Assembly: GCF_037038585.1 (NCBI RefSeq)
Contig: NC_092521.1
Span: 74,316,898-74,380,897, forward strand
Length of the DNA stretch: 64,000 nucleotides
Reading direction: 5' to 3'
Source of the DNA: Patagioenas fasciata
Lineage: Eukaryota; Chordata; Aves; Columbiformes; Columbidae
In this document: positions 21,434 to 33,500 of the stretch, one piece after another
Layout: each line of letters starts with the position of its first letter
How positions within the stretch are numbered: the stretch's first letter is position 1
Position numbers and translations under genes: made by a program
The notes under the pieces: model-generated
Databases searched by the model: none
Told to the model about the DNA's origin: nothing
Seen by the model: the letters and a program-made list of their open reading frames with translations, nothing else

Positions 21434-24400
21434 TTTAATAACATATCCAATTTTTTATGAAATTTGCTTTTTTTTTTTTAAATACAATGTTCTCAAAGAA
21501 AAATGAAGTTACAATATAAAATCACAGCAAAAACAAAAAGGTGTGTAAATACAACTTGTCTATCAGAAAAGGCAGTGTTTGGGGAAGGGCTGGGAAGCGG
21601 TTATTTTTTACTTTTTAAAAACATATATAAAATTAAAGCAAGTCACCATATTTACTTGTTTTAGGGTTCAGCTAAACCATATCAGGGTATTGCACCATAG
21701 CAAAAAAAAAAAAAAAAAGATAAAAAGGGATATTACACTAAATTATAGTTTTATGAGGGCACAGTTTGTTTCAATGTACAGACACGCAACATCCTATTTT
21801 CCTGCCATCCTTGCATATGTTCATAAATAAAATTATCGAAACACTTGTTTCTGAACAAATTGATTTTGTACAGAAAATAAAAAAACACCTAAAAAAGGCA
21901 AACCTAAAAAAGCCCCTTCATGAACAGAGGATGCTGTTTGCTCCTGCCTTTACACTATGCCCTCTGATACACTGTGTCTTACTATACTTACTTTTACTAC
22001 TGTACTGTTCAATATACAACATCAACATATTCTGTTATAGTATAAATAAGAAAACTCCAGACCCAGGAAACAAACCTACTGTGACTGACAGTGCATCATC
22101 ATGTCATGTGAACCATTTTTGATATATATACACATACATATGTATATAAAATATTAATGATACGCAAACCTACAGATCGAGCATGTGCATGTCGACAAGA
22201 AAAGCGACACGGAAACTCATACATGTGCATGTGTGCACAGCAGTGCTGCAAAGGCAGTGAACCTACCCAATAATCTGAAATCACATTTAAAAACTAAGTT
22301 CAAGGCAGTCTTAAACTCCTCTGGAGCTGTGCTTATTTACACGGTTAATGAACGTGGCTTTATTTGTGTTGGATTTTAGTAAAAGCAAAGCAACAAAAGC
22401 ACCTGAGTAAGCTCCTGTCTCCCTCCTCTTTATAGCTTGGGATGTCTTAAAATGAAGGGTTAAAAAAAATTACGGCATGGGGTATATAGTGGCCTAAATC
22501 TAAGCTCAGTAGGAAATTGCTGCAAGAGCAATAAAAGCAGAATGTTTCTGTACAGCTAACATGTGACTACACACAGGACGTTGCAGCAGAGCTGGGAAAT
22601 GACTTTGTCCCTTCTTGGTTGGTATCAGTCAAAAGTGGAGAGGCGCAAGAAGAACCGAAGGTATCCTACCAGCTGTGAAAAAATGAACACATTTCAACTT
22701 TATTTGAAAAGAAAGTAATGAAGTAAACTCATCACCCTAAGGTACCCCCTTGAAGGTCCTCTTCAGGTCATTTCTATACAAAGTATTTGTCAGTGCCTCA
22801 TTGCTGGGTACAGCCTGCCTTGAAGCTGAATGTGTAGCAGCCATTGATGACACAATTTTCTCTGGGTCATGAAAGTGGCCAACGATTCCTTGTGGTCACC
22901 GTCTGCACAGTGTATTGGGCTGGAAGGTAACGAGCAATATGTCTTTTGAGGCAACTGAGCTATAATGTGGGAATAGAGGGGATCACCTTTGGGCCTCTAG
23001 CTTACACTGCTCATTTTTTTTTAGGGTTGTTGGCCATTCTGTATGTAGTAGCCCACCTAACATGTACTTGTAATTTGTTTTCACTGTTGTGTATGTGCAG
23101 CGGTCCATGGATGTTCATACATAGCATTCACATCTGGGGACAAAGCTACTACTTAGGCATGTACTTTCAGTGTAAAGACACCTCTATGACCATGTGTCAT
23201 ATGAATTGAGTGTCTTTCTTACAGTTGGCATGAAAAGCTAAGACATGAGATTGTAAAAGCATACATTTGTAATTCATTATCTCGTCAGTATCTTTCCTGT
23301 AACTTCGGTGGTGTTGCTCTTGACTTACACCTGCAAAAGTGAAAGCAGAACAAGGAACTCTGCATGCCTGTAATAGTATGTATATATAGGAAATGTATAT
23401 CAAATATAGCTACACATATCAGGCCAAATTGGCCTAGGTATAAGTGTTCACAGTTCCATCAAATCTCTCATATAATAAATATATGTGCTTGCATACACTT
23501 GTGAATGGAAAACATGTAAGTGTGTGACAAGGCTGCTAGCGTTTGTTATATGACTATGTTTGTTGGAGAATATCCACTAATTACACAGAGTGGAAGTATT
23601 TATATATTAAGTTAATAAGATGGCTTATTTTTACGAATGTTGCCCAGGAAGTATTGCAGCACCGATGACAGATTTTTATGCAGCTGCAAAAATGTATTTT
23701 TCGCCCAATCTTAAAGCATCAGGGAGTTCAGGGAGAAGAATGAACTATTTGGAAGAGGAAGTTAAGAAGAAGATTAAAAAAACCAATATCAGCTGTGTTT
23801 AGGGTTAAAATCAATTAATCATAGAAGTTTTTATTCTAACTGAAGTTACAGTATCTGCAGCAGAACCTGCCATGGAGTAAGGTCTTGGTGGATTTTACTG
23901 CACTTTGCAAAGTGCTGCAGTCTGTGGTCTCTATTCAGCAAAATACGATTTTTTAAAAATTTAACATTAGTTCCACTGAAGTAAAAGTAACTTAAAGCAC
24001 ATGGTGAAATTATTTGTTGAATAGGAAGCCGGGGTTCTCAGCACCTTTGAGGGGCTTGGTGCTGCATTAAACAGCAAGTGCCAGTAAAAAGGGAGAAGGC
24101 TGTGAATTTTGATGGGCTGGTTTAATTCAGCTCAGTGCTTTAAACATAATTAAAAGTGCAACACTTAAGAGTAGAGCCACAAAATCTACAAGACGACATC
24201 TTCTGTGAAAGTACAATGGGATTGTTTGCATATGCAAGAGAGGGACATTTGGATGTTTTCCAGGCAGTTTAAAAAGATGAAAAATGTGCATAAGGAGACA
24301 TTCCCCACATGTATTTCTAGCTAGTGCTTATCTCGACTGTACATCATACTTTTCTATATAACTAAAATTTTAAAAAGAAAGAAAAAATTAAATACATCAT

Positions 24401-25227
24401 AACTTGTTTATGCAGAGAGAGGAGGGATTTCTTAATGAAAAGTGGGGGTTTATTGGATAGGGAGAGAAAACACTTATTTAAAGAAAAGCCAACAATACCC
24501 TTTTTCTATACATTAAATGCAATTCATACTTCACAGAGTATATTACAAGGGTGGTTTTTATCTCTTTCACATGCCTGCTCGCCTGCGTGGTTACACAAAC
24601 AAGGCATGCTGTGATGTCAACACCAGCAGCACCCTTGCAGGTGGAAACATTGTACTTTTTACCACCAAAGCAACTCAGGACCTTCTGACTGGGGATCCTG
24701 TCCCACTCCAGCTGTCTGCAAAGTCATCTGGGATGGGGCCTTCCATCTTTAATTGAGGTTAATCTTCCCAAAAGGGTCAAATAATATCAGGAAGCCAAAA
24801 AACATACATCTGGTGTAAGAGGCCTATGCTCAGGGTGTTAAGAAAGGAAGCTTGGCCACTCCTGCCTGTCATGTCCTCCTTTGCGTGGTACATCCTGCGC
24901 ATGGTTAACAGTTTTGGCAAGGGAGGTTTGCAAGAAGCATCAGTGAAGGGAAGGGCTTTCAGTTACGTGACTACAAAAACTCCTACTTACATTACTAAAG
25001 GTTTTTGGTGATCAAACATTTTCAATAAAAACTTCAGTACTTATTTTAGAAAACTGAGTTACAATGCATGCTACCAAAAGGAAAAATCTTTTCTTGTGGG
25101 AGAAGATAGCTGAACTTCTGATTCTCTTGTTGCTTTCACTGTCCAGCTGACTTGTGCTTTGTTGCTGTCGTGGCTCGTGCAGCTCCAGTAACACAGCTGT
25201 TGAGGCCAGATCTGTGCCGGAGGAGTT
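21434..25227 (-). other. IKZF1: IKZF1 3' UTR (extent uncertain)
   Basis: Sequence immediately after the IKZF1 stop on the minus strand. Mammalian IKZF1 has a 3' UTR of several kilobases in the same last exon, so a similar length is expected. Minus-strand polyadenylation candidates are AATAAA at 24449-24454, 22699-22704 and 22359-22364, and ATTAAA at 21434-21439. None can be chosen from sequence alone. No intervening gene is seen. Confidence 0.45.
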
Positions 25228-25934
25228 TTAACTCATGTGGAAACGGTGCTCCCCTCGAGTTATGTGGGAAGAGAATTCGTACCTGTCCTGGCTATGGTAG
25301 CCACACATGTTGCATTCGAAAGGATCACGGAACCCGTGGCAGCCCATATGGATCGTATACATCACGTGATCCAAGAAAAGGACTCGACAGTGTTCGCACT
25401 TGTAAACTTTCACTTGCTCCCCATTGCTGCTGATCACTTTGAAAGCATCCTGGGAATTGTCAGTACCCGCCCTCAAGACATCGTACTGCCTGTTTTCTTC
25501 TTTTATAGAGATGCCATTTCTTGCGTGGGGACCTATGTGGTTTGTCAGGTAAATTAAACCACTACGTTCCTCGTTATTGCTCTCTGTATCTGTTGAGTCT
25601 TGACAGCTGTTGCTGGGTGAGGCATCTCTTTCGGAAGAGACAGATTTGGCTTTGGAAAGCAGCAACAAGTTTTCCACTGCGCTGTCCTGAGCTGTGTGGT
25701 TGGAGCGAGCCTGATTGTCCCCGAGGGGTTTGTGGAGCTGATACATGGAGCTGATGACAGGCACAACCTCAGAACCACCTGGTGGTGTCTGGACAAGGGG
25801 ACGCAAAGACTCTGCCCCCAGGTAACTGATGGCGTTGTTAATGGCCTGGTCTATAACGTGCGTCTGCATTATCTCATTCTCCTTCTCATAGTTGGTGGTG
25901 GCATCATATGGAAGATCAGGCAGACATTTTTCAC
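25228..25934 (-). CDS. IKZF1: IKZF1 exon 8: C-terminal regulatory region and dimerisation zinc fingers 5-6
   Basis: The acceptor ends CTGTAG before 25934; the first two bases finish a Gly codon begun in exon 7. The coding part reads [10 protein letters not shown]..., then [13 protein letters not shown], an acidic/serine-rich stretch with [19 protein letters not shown], and two C2H2 fingers: [21 protein letters not shown] and [14 protein letters not shown] with the final [12 protein letters not shown], stop at 25228-25230. These last fingers mediate homo- and heterodimerisation in the Ikaros family. Relative to human, one glutamine after NNEE is missing. Minus-strand sequence continues into the 3' UTR. 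Confidence 0.98.
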
Positions 25935-26337
25935 CTACAGTGAAGAACAGTCAGGAGTTAGAGGGTTGATTTCTACATAATTAAAGAACGGAATATCATA
26001 GATTATTAAAACAGCAATATGGAAGAAAAGAGTTCATCAAATCCACCTCTGAAATTCACCTCAGGTATTCATAGTTCTTCAATATAGCCATTCAGAAAAA
26101 TTGTTGGTTGGTGTTTGTTTTGTTTTGTTTTAACCTGCAAAGTACTTTGAGGTCTTTGGGAAAGCAACTAGATGCAAACACGTTCTGGAAATAATTATAT
26201 GGGGACTCACGGCATCAAGTGCTTCATCCTCTCTGCCTTCTGACTGGACTCCCTCATCTGCCTCCTGCATGGAGCTGAGGCTGCCTTTGTGGTTCATGAA
26301 GACAGTGCACCAGCACAACTGCAGTGAACCTGGCCTT

Positions 26338-26360
26338 CATGCTTCAGAGCGTGAAGCATG
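26338..26360. repeat. Short perfect inverted repeat
   Basis: CATGCTTCA, five-base spacer, TGAAGCATG: a 9-bp perfect stem. No known role. Confidence 0.6.
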
Positions 26361-28125
26361 TTATAAATATTTATCCCTAAAATATTACAATTTTAGACCG
26401 GAAATTGTATGCTTTAGTTTTAGACCTTCAGTTTCTTATAAATAACCCACATTGGCAATGTGGCCCAATGTAGTTTTGGGGAAAAATCAACAAAAACTTA
26501 ACTTTTCATATTGACACCTCCCACACACACCTTGTTTTTTAAATAAGCTGTGTTACACACATTACCAGAAGTTTGTGCCAAAAAGTTATTAACCACCGGA
26601 GCAGCCAAGAACCATGGAAAAAATTAAAGTGCATTTGTAGTTGGAATATGTTTTTCCTAGGAGGTAGGGCCTTTATATAGCAACATTACTTGTTACTTGT
26701 AACTTTGATTTGGGATGCCAAAAGTCAAGACTACATTAATGTATCTCTAGCTAGATACCCTCTTACTGAATGCTGAGTTTCACTACAATTTCTCAAAATT
26801 CATGGATAGATAAGACTAAGCAAAACATAGAAGGTAAAAATTAGGAGTGAGAGAAGCTATTTAGATGCACAGATGCTGATTTTATGAACCTGAACAGTCT
26901 TCTCAAACAAGGTAAACTATTGAAGTTATTATCAGGCCCCTATTTAATTTTGTGCAAATGCAAAGTGGTAAAAAATCCCCATAAGTTCCTAGGGACTATC
27001 AGTTACACATTGTTTATGGTCCGGATGGATTTTCTAGCTCTGTAGATCTTGGGAAATTTGTTGAAAGCCACAAACATCTCTATGAGGTGCTGTCACTATT
27101 TCCTAATCAACATGACATTTGCTGGTAGTCCTTGGAAAGTCCTACTTTGTCTAAAAGAACTACTAACAGGAGCATGAAAAATTTACCAGAAGATCTGCAA
27201 ATTAATTGATCAACAACTTCCCACCCAGTTTCTACTCAAATCAACTATTCAAAGTCAGTGAAGAGCACAGAAAACTTCTAGTATGACATTATTGCAATGA
27301 TGGGGCTGAAGTGTAGAAAGTCCTGCTGTCTACATTTCCCACAAGATCTGGTTTCATACTAGTTTGTCCATGCTCTGTAAGCAGAGAAAGAAACATTCTG
27401 AGCATTGCGTAAGTTCCTATAGTGGATGTAGGGTACAGACACCTTCCAGCTGTGCTGCACAAGCTTCTGCTTCCTCTTGTTTCCTTTCCCTATTATTCTG
27501 ACAATTTGAGCACCCCTCTACTGGGGTGCATTCTTTTTTCTTCCGGATTTGCCTTTTCTAATGCTGTAGTTTTCAAGCAAAATTTCAGTCTTAAGATTCA
27601 AAATAGGTGTTTTGAAAGATTTTTGAATTAAATACAGAAAAACTCTCCTAATATGAATATCCCTTGACTCAAGGGAGAAAAAATTAGGCCAAAATAATTT
27701 GTATTCCATAAGCACTGCATACCACTGAAAAGTGGGACCAGTCTTCATTATACACAAAATTTTGGGCAACCAGAAGGCATTATTTTCATAGCTGTTTCTT
27801 GGGTAGTATTTGCTTTATGTAGCATAACTAGTTGGCAGTGGGACTGAGAGGATCAAGTGCTCATAAGAAAAATTTGTTTCCAAGCAGAATGTCTGAAACA
27901 GACACAAACTTGAGGTAGGCAGGTATCATTTCTATATCTGGGCAATGCAGATAATACTTGCACTCATTAAAAATAATAGCTCATTTCTGTGGTTATTAGA
28001 GCATAAGTAAATTAAACTGCCAATGGTTTGATGCACTTCAAGGTTTGAACTGCTCAAGATTCTGCAGCAGATACCTAAATAGTAAAAATACACTCAGTGC
28101 ATATGGACACTTTTCTTTCTTTTTC

Positions 28126-28254
28126 CTTCCCTTCCCTTCCCTTCCCTTCCCTTCCCTTCCCTTCCCTTCCCTTCCCTTCCCTTCCCTTCCCTTCCCTTCC
28201 CTTCCCTTCCCTTCCCTTCCCTTCCCTTCCCTTCCCTTCCCTTCCCTTCCCTTC
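28126..28254. repeat. (CTTCC)n tandem array; (GGGAA)25 on the IKZF1 sense strand
   Basis: Twenty-five perfect 5-bp units plus a partial unit, without interruption. Read on the minus (IKZF1 transcript) strand this is 25 consecutive GGGAA cores. The open reading frames across it are artefacts of the repeat. Confidence 0.98.
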
Positions 28255-28268
28255 TTTATTTTCTTTTT

Positions 28269-28375
28269 CCTCCTCTCCTCTCCTCTCCTCTCCTCTCCTC
28301 TCCTCTCCTCTCCTCTCCTCTCCTCTCCTCTCCTCTCCTCTCCTCTCCTCTCCTCTCCTCTCCTCTCCTCTCCTC
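28269..28375. repeat. (TCCTC)n tandem array
   Basis: Twenty-one perfect TCCTC units (GAGGA on the IKZF1 sense strand), separated from the CTTCC array by about 15 bases of T/C-rich sequence. Confidence 0.97.
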
Positions 28376-28460
28376 TCCCTCTCCCTCTCCCTCTCCCTCT
28401 CCCTCTCCCTCTCCCTCTCCCTCTCCCTCTCCCTCTCCCTCTCCCTCTCCCTCTCCCTCT
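28376..28460. repeat. (CTCCCT)n tandem array
   Basis: About 14 perfect 6-bp units abutting the TCCTC array with no spacer. The sense strand of IKZF1 reads AGGGAG repeats. It ends in T-rich sequence. Confidence 0.97.
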
Positions 28461-30459
28461 TTTTCTTCTTTTCTGCCTATGTTTTTAACATGATAAATGT
28501 GTCAACATCACCTGCAGTCTTCACTCTCTAGTTTGGATGGCCCAGTTTTGCTCTCTATTGTAGTTTGCTAGCTATTCTAGTATGAAATACAGAGAGATTT
28601 TTACAGACAACTGGCTTTATTTGGTGAACAATCTCATTTTTGAAAGGTAATGAATTTAACCTTGAGAAAAATGAGTGAAGAAGCAGTCATTCCTTTATGC
28701 AAAGGATGCCATTTGCTCCTTCTCCCTGGAATTCAGCACAGGGATTGGGATGACACAGTAATCTACCAGAGCAATAAACATGTTTTATTGCTCAAAAACT
28801 CTCCTGACCAGCTGGCCCAACCTTGCGTTACTCAGGAATGTACCTATTACATGAAGCAGCAGGTGAGGATTGGAAAGGAAAGGATTTGGGGGCATTTTCT
28901 TGTCAGAAAAGTTCATCCTTTTGAAGGTTAGCAAATTTCCCTAAATATCTGCTGTCAGTAGGTTGTCGTCCTACACCGCACCCTGAATAACTGACAGGAA
29001 ACACTGCCCTCCTAAAAGTCCTATTTAAACTGTCTGCCTGTACTGTTTCTCAGGGAGAAAGAGAGAAAATGAGAATGAAAAATATAGACCACACCCACAG
29101 ATACATCACATATAGGATACTTGCTAGTACATTTTACATTTTAACAATTCTGGTCTTCCTGAAGCTTTCATAGAATTAGTATTTTGCCTATTGCAATCAG
29201 TTACTAGAGTGTCTAAATGAATCAGGTTTGCCTCATAGAGTTGATATATTTTTGGTAACTATCTCTACTAAAAGTTTCATCCTTCAAAAATAAGCATTTC
29301 TTATCCTTGAATACCTCCTGAAATTGTTGCCTTTGGACTTGAAGACAATCTTGGACTTCCATTTCAAACCTTGTTGCACCTCCTGACGTAGCTGAGATTC
29401 CCTTTTCCTTGTATAAAATACTAGCTTTGCTTTCATCCTTCTGTCTTCATTAAAGAAAATATATTCGGCATTTCTGTCCCATAAACTGGCCTTTTTTGCC
29501 TTGACTTTTGACTGAAGACCTTCTAATGTATGTTTGTTTTTTTTTTTTTTTCCAAAGACTTTGGTGTTCTTTGATTGTCTCCTATGGAATAATTTTATAC
29601 AGGAATGTGCAGAGAATTATAAAAGAACCTAACTACTTCTGAGGATATTCTGCCCTCTGATTCCCATATTTTTATTAATTGAAGACCAACTCTATACAGC
29701 TGACAAAACATTGTCTGTGGCTATCACTGTTCCAAAACTGATGTAACCACTACTTCATACAGGCTTACCAAAGAAAGCAATTGTAGGTATAGCCTCCATT
29801 TTTATGCATCTATGTTTTCATTGCTAAGGTAAAAACTACTAGGTGCAAATGGACATGAAGGTTTTCTATCATATATAGAATCTATTCAAAGATCTTTTAT
29901 TTTACGTACTATTCTCAGACCTAGGTTTGTTTATTTCCATTATCATTTTGGGCTGTAAATGTATACAGAATTTATGAAGGTGTGAAGAATATTATCCAGC
30001 CTATGCTCAAGTCTTCACAAATGCTTTCACAAACACCAATATACCCAGATCTGGATGTCATCCAAGAAGTTAATAAAATAACCCTGAAAGTGTGGTCAAA
30101 TGCTTTCCCAATAGGAAAATTCTATTTCTATCTTCAGGTTCTTAAGGCAACTTCAAGAGCCTGTCCAGATCTCGTAATGATCTGGTTCATAAGAATTAGA
30201 AAAGACAGGAAAAAACCTTAAAATTAGTTTCCAGATGTGGAAAATTAATCATTCAGAAATGTATGCTGGAGAAGTTTGATGGGGTTTTTTTGTTTGTTTG
30301 TTTTTTCCTGCCAGCACATAGCTCTATCTGCTTCTATAGAGACATTGCTAATTTAGAAAAACAAGTAAAATCATAAAGCAAAAGTAAAAACCCCATGAGA
30401 TGGATTTTGGGGTTTGTTTTCATTTATTTTTTACGAGACAGCAAACGTTTAACTCTTAC

Positions 30460-30594
30460 CAACAAATTTCTGAGGCATAGAGCTCTTACGTTTGGCGACG
30501 TTACTTGCTAGTCTATCCAGCACGAGGGATCTTTCTGACCCTATCTTGCACAGGTCTTCAGCCATTTCACTCTGGTTAGTTTCCTCTTTTATGG
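30460..30594 (-). CDS. IKZF1: IKZF1 exon 7
   Basis: 135 bp. The acceptor is TTTGATTTCAG before 30594 and the donor TTG/GTAAGAG after 30460. It encodes [17 protein letters not shown], then [19 protein letters not shown] and SSMPQKFV, the linker between DNA-binding fingers and the C-terminal region. The first two bases (CC) complete an Ala codon with the G ending exon 6. The [11 protein letters not shown] part is near identical to mammalian Ikaros. The exon is skipped in some known Ikaros isoforms; nothing in the sequence here shows whether that happens in this species. Confidence 0.97.
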
Positions 30595-33500
30595 CTGAAA
30601 TCAAATGACATCAGAAGGGTTAGGCATGTTTGTTCCATTTTAATGGAACTATTGTCTTCAGGTTGTTGCTTCACAGCTAATGTCTTTTAGCTCCCAACCA
30701 GCTGGAAGGAGGAGCTCACCGCTGCAGACACAGGATGATTCTGACTCTTGGTAACAATGTCCCTCATGCTGATTAATTTATGCACATGTTCATGTTTCCC
30801 TCATTTAGGGTACAAAAATGAGATTGCAACTGCAAGGCATCTGCCTGTATGTAATGTAATCACTCCACCTTTCTACAGCCACTCTCATTTCTGTGAATGA
30901 ATTGCATCCTAACCTTATACTGGACATGAAGCAGTTTATCTTTTCACCCTCCCACTGTCACCCCCACCCATCCCTCTGCACCTCTCTCAGGGGAACTGCC
31001 TGTATGATCACTGCTTCTTTAGCAGGAAAAATGGACAAACTTCTCCACTCCAGCAGTGGAAGATGTGTTTGCAAGCTACACCAGCCCTTTTCCCCTAATA
31101 TCGCTAAACTTCCTTGATGCAATTTTAGACTTTAAATGGCAATTTAACCTAAGTTGGTAAAGTCATGTCTATAGTGGAACACTGATTTCCAGCGCTCAAA
31201 CATGTTTCTCAACCTCAGCTGCTGCTGAGACACTGCAGAATTAGAAAGGAGTTTAGCTGTGAGGGTCTAGGAAAGGGAGACTATTCCACTTTCACTATAT
31301 TTCACTTCAGTACTTTCCTGCAGAAACAGAAGAGGTGTATGAAAATGCACTGTCAAAACAATGACTATGAAATATGTATGGAAAGGTGTTTCTGAATTCC
31401 AGCATCTAAAGGAAAGGTGATATACAGTGAGATCACAGCACAACTGTATTTTGTTTGGTTTTGGTTTTTTTTCCAAGAGACATCAGAGGCAAGAGAGAAA
31501 GGGGTTAATTTTACTTTTACCTCCTACTAGGATGTGGATATTTTTCCTGAACTTGTGAGAAAAACAAAAAGATATTTTTTTTTAGACTTCGATTCTGCAA
31601 GCTATATCAAATAGGTGCACCACTCTGCTACTTTTTACCTTCTGTGCCTGCTGAGAATTTCTTCAATCACTGGATTTACTGGTTCATGGAACCCATTACT
31701 CTGGTACCTGGGTGTTTCTCAATTCTTGAGAACACACCATTTGTATGCAATGTTATTTTGGCAATATGCTAATGCCACGAAAGGATGTTTGTGAAAGTCT
31801 CATTGTTCCTGAAAGATGTGAAATCAGGATTTGGTGGATAACTGGAAAGAGCAGGTGAAATGTCCGAGACAGCAACACCCCACAGTACGAAGCAGAAGAG
31901 TAGACAACTGTTTCTTAGGTCACTACTGCAGCAGCACATACTCAGTGATGGTGACAGTGGTGGTAACAGTGACAGGGAGTGTCATGGAATTATGTCCCAG
32001 CCCCATAAGACACTTAAGACTGTGACCAATGCAAGAATTTGTTCATGAGGATGCAGGATAGTAAAGGGCATTGATGGTATCTAGCCATCATCAAACAAGC
32101 ACACATGAGCAAGCACCTTGTGCTGACCAAGGCTTCCAGATACCACTTCACGAAGAGACTTACAGAGAATGTTTTAAAGCAGCCCATTCAACAAGGAAAC
32201 AAAAAATTGAATTTTTGTTTAAAAGTTGAAATGATCACAAAGTATCTGTTTAGGATATAACAACATTCAATTTCTAATTGATTCAAGAGAGGGTAAGTTA
32301 TGTATTCAATTTTCAGACTTTTAATGTTGCAACTTTTAAAACTGCCACTAAAAAAACCCAACCCACTAAACAAACAAACAAAAACACAAGCAAAACAAAA
32401 TCAATCCAACCAAGTAAACCCCAACAACAACAATACCACACACACAAAAACCAAAATAACCCACAGATCTGGCCAAATTTAATTACATACTAATTTCCAG
32501 CCTTTTCAACTGACACCCCCTGAAATTTGCCAACAACTTAATTCACTAATTTTCTGTAATTTGGTGTCTCTGAAACAACAACAAAAAAAGTATCTTTCCA
32601 TATGTAAATCCACAAGTGATGTATTTTAAAACTTGACCAACTATTTCTGGTTCTATTTTATACAGGCCTGGTAGGACTTCAGCACACTTCCACCCAACTT
32701 GAATGCAAAACTCCAATTAATATCTCTGAGAGAAGAACTTCACATGGACAGTGAGATTCTAGTGCTCTAAAATAAGAACTTTGCCTTAAAATTCAGCAGG
32801 TTCCTAATTTCATGCTGAATCTCATTCTCTTAAAGAGATCAAATAAAAGGTAAAATATAAATACAATCTCTTTTTCCCCTTCTTACTCCTTTTTGCTGGA
32901 TCTTTCCCCTACTTAAGTTCTTTCCCAATTATATTTGTTAGAATTACAAGCTGATGGATCGCTTTTACCATTTTAGGCCCTTTCAACTGACATTTTTTCT
33001 ATGTTTTAAAAACAAAGTATTTTAAAGTGCTGTAAAACACAATCCCACTGTAGCAGAATGTCAAATTAGATGCCGTAGCAGATTTTTGTACCAAATTTTT
33101 TGAGTTTGGGGAAAAATAAAGGGCCTGAACTATGACTCTAATAGCTCCATATCACATCTTGAAATGTTACAAGAACAGTGGTAGTGTAACTACTTGCTTT
33201 TCTAGGTATAATGTAGAATGCATTAAAAAATCTGAGGACACTCACTCATTCTCAACTGTTTCATTATATGTTTTTATCTTTAAGTTTGAAAGGGAAATAA
33301 AGAATGTAAACATGGCAAAATTGTATATCTGCAATGAAGTAGAAGAGATTTTTAGAATGTGAAATACTAGGAAAATGCAGGAAAGCTTTATTTTTAGAAA
33401 TGTAAGGAATTTATTTATTAACAGAGTACTACTTTTTTTTTTTTCTTATACTTTAAGAGTGATTTTTTTTTCCCAGGATACAACGTCTAAACCCAGAAGT

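Larger units (their letters stand above)
25935..30459 (-). other. IKZF1: IKZF1 intron 7
   Basis: 4525-bp intron between exons 7 and 8. It holds the 335-bp polypyrimidine/polypurine block at 28126-28460 and a small perfect hairpin at 26338-26360. A poly(T) run lies near 29537-29552. No other recognised element was found. Confidence 0.9.

Noticed and set aside
21032-21506. Open frames of 155 codons (plus) and 127 codons (minus) in the same place
   Set aside because: No recognisable domain. Openness on both strands reflects local GC content, and there is no splice or codon evidence for a gene.
25237-25980. Several plus-strand frames antisense to IKZF1 exon 8
   Set aside because: They are shadows of the strongly conserved minus-strand exon, with no independent support.
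28045-28531. Two overlapping open frames of about 145 codons across the polypyrimidine block
   Set aside because: The proteins are pure repeats of FPSLP or SLPF/LSSPL type, created by tandem repeats lacking stop codons in those frames. They are intronic to IKZF1.
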